This document shows, one piece after another, positions 7,009 through 16,577 of a DNA stretch of 64,000 nt. The position numbers and the translations under genes were made by a program. The notes under the pieces were generated by a model. The model made no database searches. It had not been told where the DNA came from and saw nothing but the letters and a program-made list of their open reading frames with translations. Within the stretch, counting starts at the first letter, position 1. Each line of letters starts with the position of its first letter. Origin of the DNA: Oscillospiraceae bacterium (GTDB taxonomy: Bacteria > Bacillota > Clostridia > Oscillospirales > Ruminococcaceae); NCBI GenBank assembly GCA_017472735.1, contig JAFUOD010000008.1, forward strand, positions 1-64,000, read 5' to 3'.

Positions 7009-8595
7009 ATGGCGGCAGAATATGCTATTGAACTTAAAAACATTAACAAAAGCTTTGGCAGCGTTGCCGCCAACAAGAACATCTCAATCGGGCTGCGCCG
7101 CGGCGAGATATTAGCTCTCTTGGGCGAAAACGGCTCGGGTAAAACAACACTCATGAACATGCTGTCGGGTATTTACAAACCCGACAGCGGTTCGATTTTT
7201 GTCGATGGCGAAGAGGTCTTAATTAACTCCCCCGAGGATTCAAAGCGTCTTGGCATCGGCATGGTTCACCAGCACTTTAAGCTGGTCGAAAAGTTCTCGG
7301 CGGCAGATAATATCTGGCTCGGTGCCGAAAAAACAGGGCTTTTCCTCAAAAAATCCCGATATAAAAAAATTGAAGAAATGGCATCTCGCTTCGGCTTCGA
7401 AATCGACGCTTCAAAGCTTGTTTCCAATATGTCCGTAAGCGAAAAGCAGACCCTTGAGATCCTCAAGGTTCTTTATTACGGCGCAAACATCATCATTTTA
7501 GATGAACCCACCGCCGTTTTGACCGTTCAGGAGATAAGAAAGCTTTTTTCTGTTCTTCGCAAAATGAAAGAGGACGGCCATTCAATAATCATCATTACCC
7601 ACAAGCTTGACGAGGTAATGGATATTTCCGACCGTGTGGCAGTTTTAAGAAAAGGCGAGTATATCGACACGGTTAACACTGCCGACACTAACCAGCAACA
7701 GCTTACCGAGCTTATGGTAGGCAAAAAGATCGACCTTAATATCGAGCGCGTTAAAACAGAAAAAAAGCTTCCCTTGCTCGAAATAAGGGATCTAACAGTT
7801 AATAACGATGAAAACGCCGTGGCTATCGACCACGTTAATTTCTATATAAGAGGCGGAGAGATTTTGGGCGTTGCAGGCATTGCAGGCTGCGGCCAGAAAG
7901 AGCTTTGCGAAGCAATTGCGGGCTTGCGCCCCGTTCAGTCGGGCATGATAATTCACGAGGGTGAAAACATCATCGGCTGGACACCTAAAAAGATAATCGA
8001 AAAAGGTATCTCCATGAGCTTTATTCCCGAGGACAGACTCGGAATGGGTCTTGCTCCCTCGCTTTCGATCATCGATAATATGCTCCTTAAAAAGTATAAC
8101 GATTCCAAAGGCATATTCGTTGACCGTGTTCAGGGCAAGGCTGACGCCGACAGAGTTATTAAAGAGCTTTCGGTCGTAACCCCCTCTGCAAACACGCCTG
8201 TAAGACTTCTTTCGGGCGGTAATGTTCAAAAGGTGCTTTTGGGCAGAGAAATCTCCTCGGGCCCCAACGTAATTGTAACAGCCTACCCTGTAAGAGGCCT
8301 TGACATCAACTCCTCTTACGCAATTTACGACATTTTAAATGCCGAAAAGAGAAAAGGCACAGGTATTCTCTTTGTAGGTGAGGATCTGGACGTTTTGCTT
8401 GCCTTGTGTGATAAAATAATGGTTTTGTGCCACGGCAAGGTAATGGGCATTGTTCATGCTCACAAAACCACAAAAGAAGAGCTTGGCTTAATGATGACCG
8501 GTGCGTTGGATTATAACGACGAAAAAGCATTCGGAATCGCCAAGGATTCAAGAATAAACGAAAAAACCGAAGCGGGAGGTGAACCGAATGAATAA
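7009..8595 (+). CDS. Nucleoside ABC transporter, double ATPase subunit
   Basis: Energises import with two fused ATPase domains, as in sugar and nucleoside importers (NupA/YufO, RbsA type). Domain 1 (about 5-240) has Walker A GENGSGKTT (39-47), a Q-loop in VHQHF and Walker B IIILDEPTA (161-169). Domain 2 (about 255-500) has LSGGN (401-405), but its Walker A is degenerate (GIAGCGQKEL, 290-299) and its Walker B lacks the Asp-Glu pair (VIVTAYP). Only domain 1 is likely to hydrolyse ATP, which is common in this family. The gene overlaps the next permease by 8 bp. Confidence 0.93.
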   Translation: MAAEYAIELKNINKSFGSVAANKNISIGLRRGEILALLGENGSGKTTLMNMLSGIYKPDSGSIFVDGEEVLINSPEDSKRLGIGMVHQHFKLVEKFSAADNIWLGAEKTGLFLKKSRYKKIEEMASRFGFEIDASKLVSNMSVSEKQTLEILKVLYYGANIIILDEPTAVLTVQEIRKLFSVLRKMKEDGHSIIIITHKLDEVMDISDRVAVLRKGEYIDTVNTADTNQQQLTELMVGKKIDLNIERVKTEKKLPLLEIRDLTVNNDENAVAIDHVNFYIRGGEILGVAGIAGCGQKELCEAIAGLRPVQSGMIIHEGENIIGWTPKKIIEKGISMSFIPEDRLGMGLAPSLSIIDNMLLKKYNDSKGIFVDRVQGKADADRVIKELSVVTPSANTPVRLLSGGNVQKVLLGREISSGPNVIVTAYPVRGLDINSSYAIYDILNAEKRKGTGILFVGEDLDVLLALCDKIMVLCHGKVMGIVHAHKTTKEELGLMMTGALDYNDEKAFGIAKDSRINEKTEAGGEPNE

Positions 8596-9739
8596 AACAG
8601 CCGCAAACACCCACTCTCATGTTAAAGAGCCCTTGATAAGAATTGTCAAGCGTGACGGTTTAAAGCTCTCAAAGCTTGTTTTAGTTTATGTCGGCGCTAT
8701 CCTGTTAGCCATGATAATCGGCTGCATATTGCTAGCCTCAATGGGCGTTAACCCTTTTAAGTTCTATGAAAAAATGCTCACCATCGGCGTTGTGGGCAAC
8801 GCATTCCCTTACAAGTGTTTCGAGGGTTACATAAAGCTGTTTACCCCATTGCTCATTGTTTCGGTTGCGCTTTCGTTAGCTTTTCGAATGAAATTCTGGA
8901 ACGTAGGCGGCGAGGGCCAGTTCATCGTCGGCGCACTTGTTGCCGGCTGGATATCTGCAATCATCGGTGAATCCGCCCCTTCGTTTTTGGTTTTGATTTT
9001 AATGAGCCTTGGCGGCGCAATTGCCGCAGGTTTTTACGGCTCGATAGCATCGGTGTTAAAGGTCAAGTTCGGCACAAACGAGACCCTTATGACCCTTATG
9101 CTTAACTATATTGCGCTTTATTTAATCATGTTCTTCGGCGAGACTAAAGCAGACTGGAACATCCTTTTAAACGAGGATTCCGCACGTCCGATCTTTAAAA
9201 CCTTCTTTGAAAATGCTTGGATGCCTGTTATCAAAATCGGCAGCTTCTCGCTTAATATTTCACTTATAATCGCTTTTGTTATAACTGCGCTTATCTTTGT
9301 TTACCTCAAAAAGACCAAGCAGGGCTACGAGCTTTCAGTAGTAGGCGACAGCATTTCCACCGCCAACTATGCAGGCATGAAAACCGGCAGGATCATCATT
9401 CGCACAGTTTTCATATCCGCCTTCTTAATAGGCCTTGCAGGCGCATTTTATGTTTCAACAGCGCACTCGCTTTCCACCTCTGTCACCAACGATGTAGGCT
9501 GGACAGGCGTTATCGTCGCATGGCTTTCAAAGCTTAACACGCTTGCAATCGTTGTCACCTCGGCACTCATCAGCATTTTGCGCTACGGCTGCACTCAGGC
9601 AGCCGCCGAGTTTGCGTCTGTCGATTCTCACTTTGCCGACCTTTTGCAGGGAATCATCCTCTTCAGCGTTCTCGCTTGCGATTTCCTTACGAGGTTTAAA
9701 GTCATTATCAATTTAAAGAGGAGGAAGAGCCATGAATAA
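8588..9739 (+). CDS. Nucleoside ABC transporter permease 1
   Basis: Integral membrane subunit of the BMP-type importer (YufP/NupB-like, branched-chain permease superfamily), with about 8-10 hydrophobic spans from residue 25 on. The motif GTNETLMTLMLNYIALYL is typical of the family. I chose ATG 8588 over GTG 8579 because GGGAGG (8574-8579) fits ATG spacing and would overlap a GTG start. It overlaps the ATPase gene upstream and permease 2 downstream by 8 bp each, so the genes are translationally coupled. Confidence 0.92.
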   Translation: MNKTAANTHSHVKEPLIRIVKRDGLKLSKLVLVYVGAILLAMIIGCILLASMGVNPFKFYEKMLTIGVVGNAFPYKCFEGYIKLFTPLLIVSVALSLAFRMKFWNVGGEGQFIVGALVAGWISAIIGESAPSFLVLILMSLGGAIAAGFYGSIASVLKVKFGTNETLMTLMLNYIALYLIMFFGETKADWNILLNEDSARPIFKTFFENAWMPVIKIGSFSLNISLIIAFVITALIFVYLKKTKQGYELSVVGDSISTANYAGMKTGRIIIRTVFISAFLIGLAGAFYVSTAHSLSTSVTNDVGWTGVIVAWLSKLNTLAIVVTSALISILRYGCTQAAAEFASVDSHFADLLQGIILFSVLACDFLTRFKVIINLKRRKSHE

Positions 9740-10733
9740 CGAAGCTTTAGGCATTTTTATCAACTTCCTGTTCAGTATCGTTGTTTACAGCATTCCTTTG
9801 CTTTACGGCACTGTTGGTGAAATCATCACCGAAAAATCAGGCTCCTTAAACCTCGGCGTCGAGGGCACAATGGCGATCGGCGGCGTAGCAGGCTATATCA
9901 TCGGCTGCTCCACAAACTCGGTCACTGTCGGAATTCTGGCGGCAATGTTATTCGGCGCTCTGTGCGGTTTGGTATTCTCATTCTTAACTGTTACTTTGCA
10001 GGCTAACCAAAACGTAACCGGTTTAACCATGACGACCTTCGGCCTTGGTGTTTATTTCTTCATCGGCAACGGCTTGGCATCGTCAGGCAAATGGCCCATA
10101 ATGACCGAACATTCCGCAATCATCAACAGCTGGGAGGCTAAGATACCCTTCCTTTCCAACATTCCCATAATCGGCAAAATACTTTTCTCTTACAACATTT
10201 TTGTTTATCTTGCAGTAATCATTGCCATTGTCGCTTATCTTTACATGAAGTACACAAAAATGGGTCTTAAAATGCGAGCTATTGGCGAAAACCCTGCCGC
10301 CGCCGACTCGCTTGGTGTTAATGTGATCGCTTATAAATACATTCACATTATGCTCGGCTCTGCAATCATGGGTATCGGCGGACTTTACATGGGTCTTAAT
10401 CTGGGAGGAAGCTTTGAAGGCAGCACCTGCTGGATAAACGGCTACGGCTGGATAGCTATTGCACTTGTAATTTTTGCAGGCTGGAACACAGCCTATGCCA
10501 TTTTGGGCACTTTGGTGTTCGGCTTCTTCAACACCCTGCAGGTCTACAACACCGACCTTGCTTACGCTTTCCCCAATGTTTTGGGCTGGCTTTCAAAAAT
10601 TCCGCCTCATCTTTTCAAGGCGCTTCCTTTCATCATCACGGCGATCGTTTTGGTAGCCGCCTCGATCAGAAAGAAGAAAAACCCCAACGAACCCTCTGCC
10701 TGCGGTATTAACTACTACCGCGAGGACAGATAG
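9732..10733 (+). CDS. Nucleoside ABC transporter permease 2
   Basis: Second membrane subunit (YufQ/NupC-like), pairing with permease 1 to form the channel. Around nine hydrophobic spans; EKSGSLNLGVEGTMAIGG near residues 35-52 is the family's diagnostic N-terminal motif. Start ATG overlaps the stop region of permease 1; GAGGAAG precedes it. A strong terminator follows and ends the purine-uptake unit. Confidence 0.92.
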   Translation: MNNEALGIFINFLFSIVVYSIPLLYGTVGEIITEKSGSLNLGVEGTMAIGGVAGYIIGCSTNSVTVGILAAMLFGALCGLVFSFLTVTLQANQNVTGLTMTTFGLGVYFFIGNGLASSGKWPIMTEHSAIINSWEAKIPFLSNIPIIGKILFSYNIFVYLAVIIAIVAYLYMKYTKMGLKMRAIGENPAAADSLGVNVIAYKYIHIMLGSAIMGIGGLYMGLNLGGSFEGSTCWINGYGWIAIALVIFAGWNTAYAILGTLVFGFFNTLQVYNTDLAYAFPNVLGWLSKIPPHLFKALPFIITAIVLVAASIRKKKNPNEPSACGINYYREDR

Positions 10734-10746
10734 CGCTTTAGTTTCA

Positions 10747-10777
10747 AAACGGCATTGCAGGTTTTGCAGTGCCGTTT
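10747..10777 (+). terminator. Terminator of the nucleoside transporter operon
   Basis: 13-bp stem AAACGGCATTGCA (10747-10759) / TGCAGTGCCGTTT (10765-10777) with one G-T pair. The following T run is poor. Confidence 0.75.
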
Positions 10778-10948
10778 ATGCATTTTAAAGATAAATTATG
10801 CATATTTATGGTATATTTTATGCTTATCTGTATATTCATGCATTATGCTTACTTTATGTTGATACACTTTGCATACATTTCAACAAAAGTACAATTGAAT
10901 ATTTGTATATTTATTCGATTGACAATGTATATTTATGCGTGCTATAAT
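10775..10948 (+). promoter_or_regulatory. AT-rich repeat region and promoter of the amino-acid importer
   Basis: About 170 bp of AT-rich DNA with at least five copies of TTATGC (near 10776, 10797, 10818, 10847 and 10934), often within TATTTATGC-like words. It ends in a strong promoter TTGACA (10919-10924), 18-bp spacer, TATAAT (10943-10948). Clustered degenerate words before an amino-acid transporter suggest a repressor of the ArgR type, but no full ARG box is visible. A 7-bp hairpin ATCCCCC/GGGGGAT at 10962-10984 lies in the 5' UTR. Confidence 0.5.
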
Positions 10949-11009
10949 TCACTCATACCAAATCCCCCAATCGAAGCGGGGGATACATATAAAAAGGAGA
11001 TCATCAGTT

Positions 11010-11804
11010 ATGAAAAAGGTTATATCACTCGTTTTAGTAGCGCTCATGGCGCTCACACTCTTTACCGCTTGCGGCGAAAAAGAAACCGAAACTCTTGTAA
11101 TGGCAACCAACGCAGCTTTCCCTCCTTATGAATTCAAAGAAGGCGACAGCTTTGCAGGTATCGACATTGAAATTGCACAGCTTATTGCTGAAAAGCTCGG
11201 CAAAGAACTCGTTATCGAAGACGTTGAGTTCGGTTCTATCATCACAGGCGTTCAGTCAGGTAAATACGACATGGGTATCGCAGGCTTGACCGTTACTGAC
11301 GAGCGTCTTACTCAGGTTAATTTCACAACCTCTTACGCTACCGCTGTTCAGGTAATGATCGTTAAAAACGATTCCGCTATCACCTCTATCGACGATTGCT
11401 TCAACTACGACGAAGAAGGCAACCCTGTTTCCTTAAAGATTGAAAACATCAAGATCGGTGTTCAGGAAAACACCACTGGCGACATCTACTGCTCTGATGA
11501 AGTTACAAAATGGGGCTTCGGCGAATCGAATGTTGTTCGTTACAAAACCGGTCCCGATGCTGTTTCCGCACTTATCAAGGGCGATATCGACGTTGTTGTA
11601 ATTGATAACGAACCCGCAAAGAGCTTTGTAGCAGCTAACGAAGGCATCAAGATTCTTGAAACCGAATATGCTTATGAAGATTATGCAATCGCAATCGCTA
11701 AGGAAAACGAACAGCTTTTGGCTGATGTTAACAAGGCATTGGCTGAACTTACCGAAGCAGGCGAGATCCAGAAGATCATCGACAAGTACATTCCCGCTGA
11801 ATAA
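11010..11804 (+). CDS. Polar amino-acid ABC transporter binding lipoprotein
   Basis: Captures an amino acid outside the membrane for the importer encoded downstream. Lipoprotein signal with lipobox FTAC (Cys21), then a family-3 binding fold: ATNAAFPPYEF near 32-42 and FAGIDIEIAQLIAEKLG match the ligand cleft of His/Arg/Gln binding proteins, and DVVVIDNEPAK near 193-203 the second lobe. The start at ATG 11010 is preceded by AAAAGGAGA; the upstream in-frame GTG at 10935 would lie inside the promoter. Specificity is not readable from sequence. Confidence 0.92.
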   Translation: MKKVISLVLVALMALTLFTACGEKETETLVMATNAAFPPYEFKEGDSFAGIDIEIAQLIAEKLGKELVIEDVEFGSIITGVQSGKYDMGIAGLTVTDERLTQVNFTTSYATAVQVMIVKNDSAITSIDDCFNYDEEGNPVSLKIENIKIGVQENTTGDIYCSDEVTKWGFGESNVVRYKTGPDAVSALIKGDIDVVVIDNEPAKSFVAANEGIKILETEYAYEDYAIAIAKENEQLLADVNKALAELTEAGEIQKIIDKYIPAE

Positions 11805-11832
11805 TTTTTGTCTTATTCACACACGCTAACTT

Positions 11833-11869
11833 GAATATGCAATGGCTCAAAATGGGTCATTGCGTATTC
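11833..11869 (+). terminator. Intra-operon hairpin between binding protein and permease
   Basis: 12-bp stem GAATATGCAATG (11833-11844) / CATTGCGTATTC (11858-11869), then a T-rich stretch. Placed between the binding-protein gene and its permease, it probably acts as a partial terminator or RNA stabiliser, giving excess binding protein. Confidence 0.7.
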
Positions 11870-11905
11870 TTGTGTTTATACATAATTATCGAAAGGTAGA
11901 TATTC

Positions 11906-12640
11906 ATGGCTGAATGGTTTGCAAAACTTAAAGCAGATTTTATTCTAAATTTTATCGACGGTGACAGGTGGAAGTGGCTTGTCGAGGGCTTGGGCAACAC
12001 CTTGCTTATAACCTTGTTCGCCACCATCATCGGCATTGTCATTGGTGTTGTCATAGCCGCTGTGCGCTCGACCTATGACAAAAACTATGAAAACCTTCGC
12101 AAACAGGGCGGAATAAAGTTTATATTCTCATGGATCCTTAACTTTATTTGCAATATATACCTCACAGTTATTCGCGGCACGCCTGTTGTAGTTCAGCTTT
12201 TGATCATATACTTTGTCATTCTCGCTTCTGTACGAAACAGTGTTTTGGTAGCTGTTTTGGCATTCGGTATCAATTCGGGTGCATACGTTGCCGAAATCTT
12301 CCGCGGAGGAATCCTCTCTATCGACAACGGTCAGTTCGAGGCAGGCCGCTCGTTAGGCTTTAATTACTTCCAAACCATGATTTACATAATCATTCCGCAG
12401 GTCATTAAAAACACCCTGCCCACCCTTTGCAACGAGTTTATCGTTTTGCTTAAAGAAACCTCGGTTGCCGGTTATGTCGGCATTATGGATTTAACCAAAG
12501 CAGGCGATCTTATAAGAGGGCGCACCTTCTCGGCGTTCATGCCGCTTATTGCCGTTGCGCTTATCTACCTTGTTGTGGTTGTTATCCTCACTCAGCTTGT
12601 AAAAATTCTTGAAAGGAGGCTGAGAAGAAGTGAACGCTAA
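11906..12640 (+). CDS. Amino-acid ABC transporter permease
   Basis: Membrane subunit of the HisMQ/GlnP/ArtQ family. A short N-terminal part leads into TM1 (about 25-50), and the core (about 85-235) includes the ATPase-contact (EAA) loop [39 protein letters not shown] is diagnostic. A single permease gene implies a homodimeric channel. Its end overlaps the ATPase gene by 11 bp. Confidence 0.93.
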   Translation: MAEWFAKLKADFILNFIDGDRWKWLVEGLGNTLLITLFATIIGIVIGVVIAAVRSTYDKNYENLRKQGGIKFIFSWILNFICNIYLTVIRGTPVVVQLLIIYFVILASVRNSVLVAVLAFGINSGAYVAEIFRGGILSIDNGQFEAGRSLGFNYFQTMIYIIIPQVIKNTLPTLCNEFIVLLKETSVAGYVGIMDLTKAGDLIRGRTFSAFMPLIAVALIYLVVVVILTQLVKILERRLRRSER

Positions 12641-13376
12641 CCAAACCGTTATTACAACAGTTGACCTTAAAAAATATTACCGTGGCGACAAAATAAAGGC
12701 GCTTGACGGCGTTAATGCCACCGTTAACAAGGGCGAGGTCGTAGTTATCATCGGCCCTTCGGGCAGCGGTAAATCAACCTTCCTGCGCTCATTAAACCTT
12801 CTCGAGCTTCCAACAAGCGGCTCGATATTCTTCAATGGCACCGATATTGCCGCTAAAAACGTCAACATCAACATTCACCGTCAAAAAATGGGCATGGTGT
12901 TCCAGCACTTCAATCTTTTCCCTCACATGACCATTTTGCGCAACATGACTGTTGCCCCCACGAAGCTTTTGGGTAAATCGAAAGAAGATGCCGAAGCAAA
13001 GGCAATGGAACTTTTGACCCGTGTAGGCCTTGCCGACAGAGCCGACGCTTATCCCAGCCAGCTCTCGGGAGGACAGAAGCAGCGCATTGCAATCGTTCGT
13101 GCCTTGTGCATGGAGCCTGAGGTAATGCTTTTTGACGAGCCAACCTCCGCCCTCGACCCCGAAATGGTAGGCGAGGTTTTAGACCTTATAAAGCAGCTTG
13201 CACACGAGGGCATGACAATGGTTGTAGTAACCCACGAAATGGGCTTTGCAAAAGAGGTTGCCGACCGTGTGATCTTTATGGATGAAGGAAAGATCGTCGA
13301 GCAGGGCACGCCTGATGAGATATTCAACGCTCCTCAAAACCCACGATTAAAGGATTTCCTTTCTAAAGTGTTATAA
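12630..13376 (+). CDS. Amino-acid ABC transporter ATPase (GlnQ/ArtM type)
   Basis: ATP-hydrolysing subunit of the polar amino-acid importer. Walker [10 protein letters not shown] (42-50), Q-loop in [10 protein letters not shown] (about 91-100), signature LSGGQKQR, Walker [10 protein letters not shown], switch His in [11 protein letters not shown] start with AAAGGAGG (12612-12619) ten bases upstream; the next in-frame ATG would lose Walker A. At 248 residues it is normal length. It is the last gene of the importer operon. Confidence 0.95.
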   Translation: MNANQTVITTVDLKKYYRGDKIKALDGVNATVNKGEVVVIIGPSGSGKSTFLRSLNLLELPTSGSIFFNGTDIAAKNVNINIHRQKMGMVFQHFNLFPHMTILRNMTVAPTKLLGKSKEDAEAKAMELLTRVGLADRADAYPSQLSGGQKQRIAIVRALCMEPEVMLFDEPTSALDPEMVGEVLDLIKQLAHEGMTMVVVTHEMGFAKEVADRVIFMDEGKIVEQGTPDEIFNAPQNPRLKDFLSKVL

Positions 13377-13381
13377 AATTT

Positions 13382-13411
13382 AAGACCGAGCATAACTGCT
13401 TGGTCTTTTTT
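13382..13411 (+). terminator. Terminator of the amino-acid importer
   Basis: Stem AAGACCGAGCA (13382-13392) / TGCTTGGTCTT (13397-13407) followed by T-run. Confidence 0.88.
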
Positions 13412-13475
13412 GTTGATATTTTTTCGGTTTTGTGTTACAATTACTTTTAGATTTTTAAAAAACGGAGGCAAGCAT

Positions 13476-15653
13476 ATGGCCGGCAACTTATCCGAAAAAT
13501 TCATACGTGCACAGCTTTCGCTTGCCCGTCCCATAATTTCAAGCTTCTCCCTCGAAACCGTCCGCAAATGGCAGGATACGCTTGGCAAGCTTATGAGCTT
13601 TACCCACCGTTCCGACCTTCGATATGAAAAGCGTGCAACAGGCAATTGCGAATCCGAATGGATAATTCCAAACGGCAAGTCATGCGCAGGTGTTATTTTA
13701 TATTTGCACGGTGGAGGGTATACCTGCGGCGGTGAAAATTATGCCAAAGGCTTCGGCTCGGTGCTGGCAAGCGAATATAATGCACCTGTTTTTTGCTGTG
13801 CCTACCGTTTAGCGCCCGAAAACAAATTTCCCTGCGCGGTCAATGATGCACTCTCGGCTTATCAGTTTTTGTTAAATAACGGTTACTCAAGCGATAGCAT
13901 AATGCTTTGCGGTGAAAGTGCAGGCGGAGGACTATGCTACAGCCTTTGCATAAAGCTTCACGAGCTTGGAATTGCAATGCCTGCAGGCATCATTGCGATC
14001 TCCCCTTGGACCGATTTGACACAGTCGAGCGAGTCATTTGTTACAAACGCAGATAATGATCCCTCGATGACAAAGGAGACTCTTCAGTATTTTGCTGATT
14101 CATATACCGATGAACCTAAGAATCCTCTTGCATCACCTTTGTTTTACGAGGGAAATGCCAAGTTTCCGCCGTCTTTAATCTTTGTCGGCGGAGATGAGGT
14201 AATGCTCGATGATTCGCGCCGTATGCATGAAAAGCTTGTTAAAAAAGGTTGCAAGTGTGAGCTTGTTGTTGAGCCCAAAATGTGGCACGCCTTTTTGCTT
14301 TACGGCTTAAAAGAGCATAGAAACCATCTTGCGAAAATCGGTGAATTCATTGCCTCGCATCTGCCCGATAATAAACGCCGCTGGCTAAGGCTCGACAATG
14401 CTGCAAAAATCTTCCCGGCGTCAAAGCGCAAGGGGTGGTATAACATGTTCCGCCTCTCGGCAGAGCTTACCGAGCATATCGACCCGACCGTTTTGCAATC
14501 AGCGCTCGAGGTAACGTTAAGACGTTTTCCCTCGGTTGCAACAAGACTGAGACGGGGAGTATTCTGGTATTACTTAGAGGAGATTGAAAAACCGCCCAAG
14601 GTCATCTTAGACGGACATCAGCCATTAATGCGCCGCCCGTTTGACGATGTGCGAAAGTGCGCTATTCGTGTGCTTTATTATAAAAACCGTATTGCGGTTG
14701 AATTCTTCCATGCTGTTACCGACGGCACGGGCGGATTAGTGTTTCTAAAAAGCCTTGTCGCTGAGTATATTACGCAAAAGTATAATGTCACGGTTTCGAA
14801 TACTAACGGTGTACTCGACAGATATGCCCTTGCCACCGAGGAAGAGCTTGAAGACAGCTTCCTTAAAAACACCGGTAATGTGTCGTTTAACCGTAAGGAA
14901 GAAAAGACCTTCAGAATTCTCGGCACCCCCGAAAAAGACGGCTTTTTAAACCTCACCTGCGGCATTGTTGCTGCTGATAAGGTAATAGAGCTTGCCCATA
15001 AATACGGTGTAACCGTAACGGCATTCTTAACCGCCGTTATGATAGATTCGATCATCAGTATTCAAAACAGGCGAGTCTTAAACCCCAAAAAGCACCGCCC
15101 TGTTAAAATTCACATTCCCGTAAATCTACGCAAGCTTTACGGCAGCAAAACAATGCGCAACTTTGTTATGACCGTAAATATAGGCGTTGACCCAAGAATG
15201 GGTGAATACACCTTTGAAGAGCTTGTTCAAATCATTCATCACCAAATGGCACTTTCAATAACCCCCAAAAACATGCAGGCAATATTCACAACAAACGTCA
15301 ACACCGAAAAAGTGTTTGCAATCAAGGTCGTTCCTTTGTTCCTCAAAAACATTATAATGAGGCTTGTTTTCGACTCGTGCGGAGACTCGAAAGCGTGTTT
15401 ATCAATTTCAAACCTTGCAAATGTTGAGATACCCGCTGAAATGAAGCCTTATGTTACCCGCTTCGATTTCATTATCGGCCCGCAGTCGGCAGCACCATAT
15501 AACTGCGGTGTGTGCTCATATAACGGCAAAATGTATATCAATATGATCCGCAATTCAGTAGAACCCGAGCTTGAGGGCGAATTTTTCCGCAGACTTGTTA
15601 AATTCGGGCTTAATGTTAAGCTCGAAAGTAATCAGAGAAGAGGTGAAAAGTAA
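13476..15653 (+). CDS. Fused alpha/beta hydrolase and condensation-type acyltransferase
   Basis: A 725-residue two-domain protein. Domain 1 (about 1-295) is a hormone-sensitive-lipase-like esterase: oxyanion motif HGGG (78-81), nucleophile Ser148 in GESAG, likely acid near Asp240 (VGGDE) and His271 in MWHAF. Domain 2 (about 305-715) is a CoA-dependent acyltransferase/condensation-fold enzyme with HAVTDG (412-417), matching the catalytic HxxxDG of alcohol acyltransferases and NRPS condensation domains. Joining hydrolase and acyltransferase suggests transfer of an acyl group or editing of an acylated lipid or sugar; the substrate is unknown. Start at ATG 13476 after GGAGG. It is coupled by TAATG to the next gene. 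Confidence 0.85.
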   Translation: MAGNLSEKFIRAQLSLARPIISSFSLETVRKWQDTLGKLMSFTHRSDLRYEKRATGNCESEWIIPNGKSCAGVILYLHGGGYTCGGENYAKGFGSVLASEYNAPVFCCAYRLAPENKFPCAVNDALSAYQFLLNNGYSSDSIMLCGESAGGGLCYSLCIKLHELGIAMPAGIIAISPWTDLTQSSESFVTNADNDPSMTKETLQYFADSYTDEPKNPLASPLFYEGNAKFPPSLIFVGGDEVMLDDSRRMHEKLVKKGCKCELVVEPKMWHAFLLYGLKEHRNHLAKIGEFIASHLPDNKRRWLRLDNAAKIFPASKRKGWYNMFRLSAELTEHIDPTVLQSALEVTLRRFPSVATRLRRGVFWYYLEEIEKPPKVILDGHQPLMRRPFDDVRKCAIRVLYYKNRIAVEFFHAVTDGTGGLVFLKSLVAEYITQKYNVTVSNTNGVLDRYALATEEELEDSFLKNTGNVSFNRKEEKTFRILGTPEKDGFLNLTCGIVAADKVIELAHKYGVTVTAFLTAVMIDSIISIQNRRVLNPKKHRPVKIHIPVNLRKLYGSKTMRNFVMTVNIGVDPRMGEYTFEELVQIIHHQMALSITPKNMQAIFTTNVNTEKVFAIKVVPLFLKNIIMRLVFDSCGDSKACLSISNLANVEIPAEMKPYVTRFDFIIGPQSAAPYNCGVCSYNGKMYINMIRNSVEPELEGEFFRRLVKFGLNVKLESNQRRGEK

Positions 15654-16348
15654 TGTATTGTGTAAAATGCGGCGTCGAGCTTGCAAACAGCGAGGTGTGC
15701 TGTCCTCTTTGCAAAACAAGGGCATATCACCCCGATGTTGACAGAGAAATTGCCGAGCCCAAATATCCCGACTTCAAAAGCATAGACAAGCAGTATAACC
15801 GAGGATTGATTATGATTGTTATAACAGTGCTATACTTTTTGCCTGCTGTTTTAACTTTGCTTATCGACTTAAGGGCAAACGGTCAGGTTAACTGGTCGGG
15901 CTATGTAGTAGGCGCACAGGTCGTCATATACACGTCCGCACTTCTGCCTTTTTGGTTCCAGCGTCCAAACCCTGTAATCTTCGTGCCTTGTGCCTTCGCT
16001 TCGGTGGTGCTTTATTTATGGTATATAGATTTTGCGGTTTCGGGTAATTGGTTCTTGAGCTTCGCAATGCCAATAACAGTTGCATTTGGCATCATTGTAA
16101 CCGCGGTCGTAACCTTAACCAGATATATCCGCAAAGGCCACCTTTACATTTGGGGAGGGGCAAGCATTGCATTCGGCGCTTATTTCTCGCTTATCGAGCT
16201 TTTAATGTTCTTCACCTTCGATAAAGTCGGATTTGTATTTTGGTCTCTTTACCCGTTTATAGTTTTCTTTGTAATAGGGATTTTGCTTATCGTAATTGCA
16301 ATCTGCAGGCCTATTCGCGAATCTCTTCATAAAAAGTTCTTTATTTAA
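15653..16348 (+). CDS. Zinc-ribbon membrane protein, partner of the fusion enzyme
   Basis: A 231-residue protein with an N-terminal zinc ribbon (Cys3, Cys6, Cys17, Cys20) facing the cytoplasm, a short linker and six hydrophobic spans (from about 50 to 222). It resembles the DUF6320-type family, though I assign that with reserve. Its start overlaps the stop of the hydrolase-acyltransferase gene by one base, so the two are made together. It may anchor or deliver the lipid substrate of the fusion enzyme; that is inference from coupling only. Confidence 0.75.
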   Translation: MYCVKCGVELANSEVCCPLCKTRAYHPDVDREIAEPKYPDFKSIDKQYNRGLIMIVITVLYFLPAVLTLLIDLRANGQVNWSGYVVGAQVVIYTSALLPFWFQRPNPVIFVPCAFASVVLYLWYIDFAVSGNWFLSFAMPITVAFGIIVTAVVTLTRYIRKGHLYIWGGASIAFGAYFSLIELLMFFTFDKVGFVFWSLYPFIVFFVIGILLIVIAICRPIRESLHKKFFI

Positions 16349-16354
16349 AGTCAG

Positions 16355-16378
16355 GCTCCCGTCGCTTTTGATGGGAGC
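16355..16378 (+). terminator. Terminator
   Basis: Stem GCTCCCGTC (16355-16363) / GATGGGAGC (16370-16378); weak T tract follows. Confidence 0.65.
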
Positions 16379-16478
16379 TTACTCATTTTCTGCAATTAGG
16401 GAGTGAGTAATGGCCTGCCTTGGTCGGCGCATTTATTTCATCTTTTCTGAAAACTTTGTGAAAACACCGCTTTTTGGC

Positions 16479-16507
16479 TTGACATATTGACAAAAAAATC
16501 GTAAAAT
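16479..16507 (+). promoter_or_regulatory. PEPCK promoter
   Basis: TTGACA (16479-16484), 17-bp spacer, TAAAAT (16502-16507). The 5' UTR to 16577 is about 65 nt. Confidence 0.85.
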
Positions 16508-16577
16508 TGTATATGAGGAAATTTGGTTTTCTCAGTAAATGTTTATAATTATTTTTACAATAAAAGGAGAATTTGCG

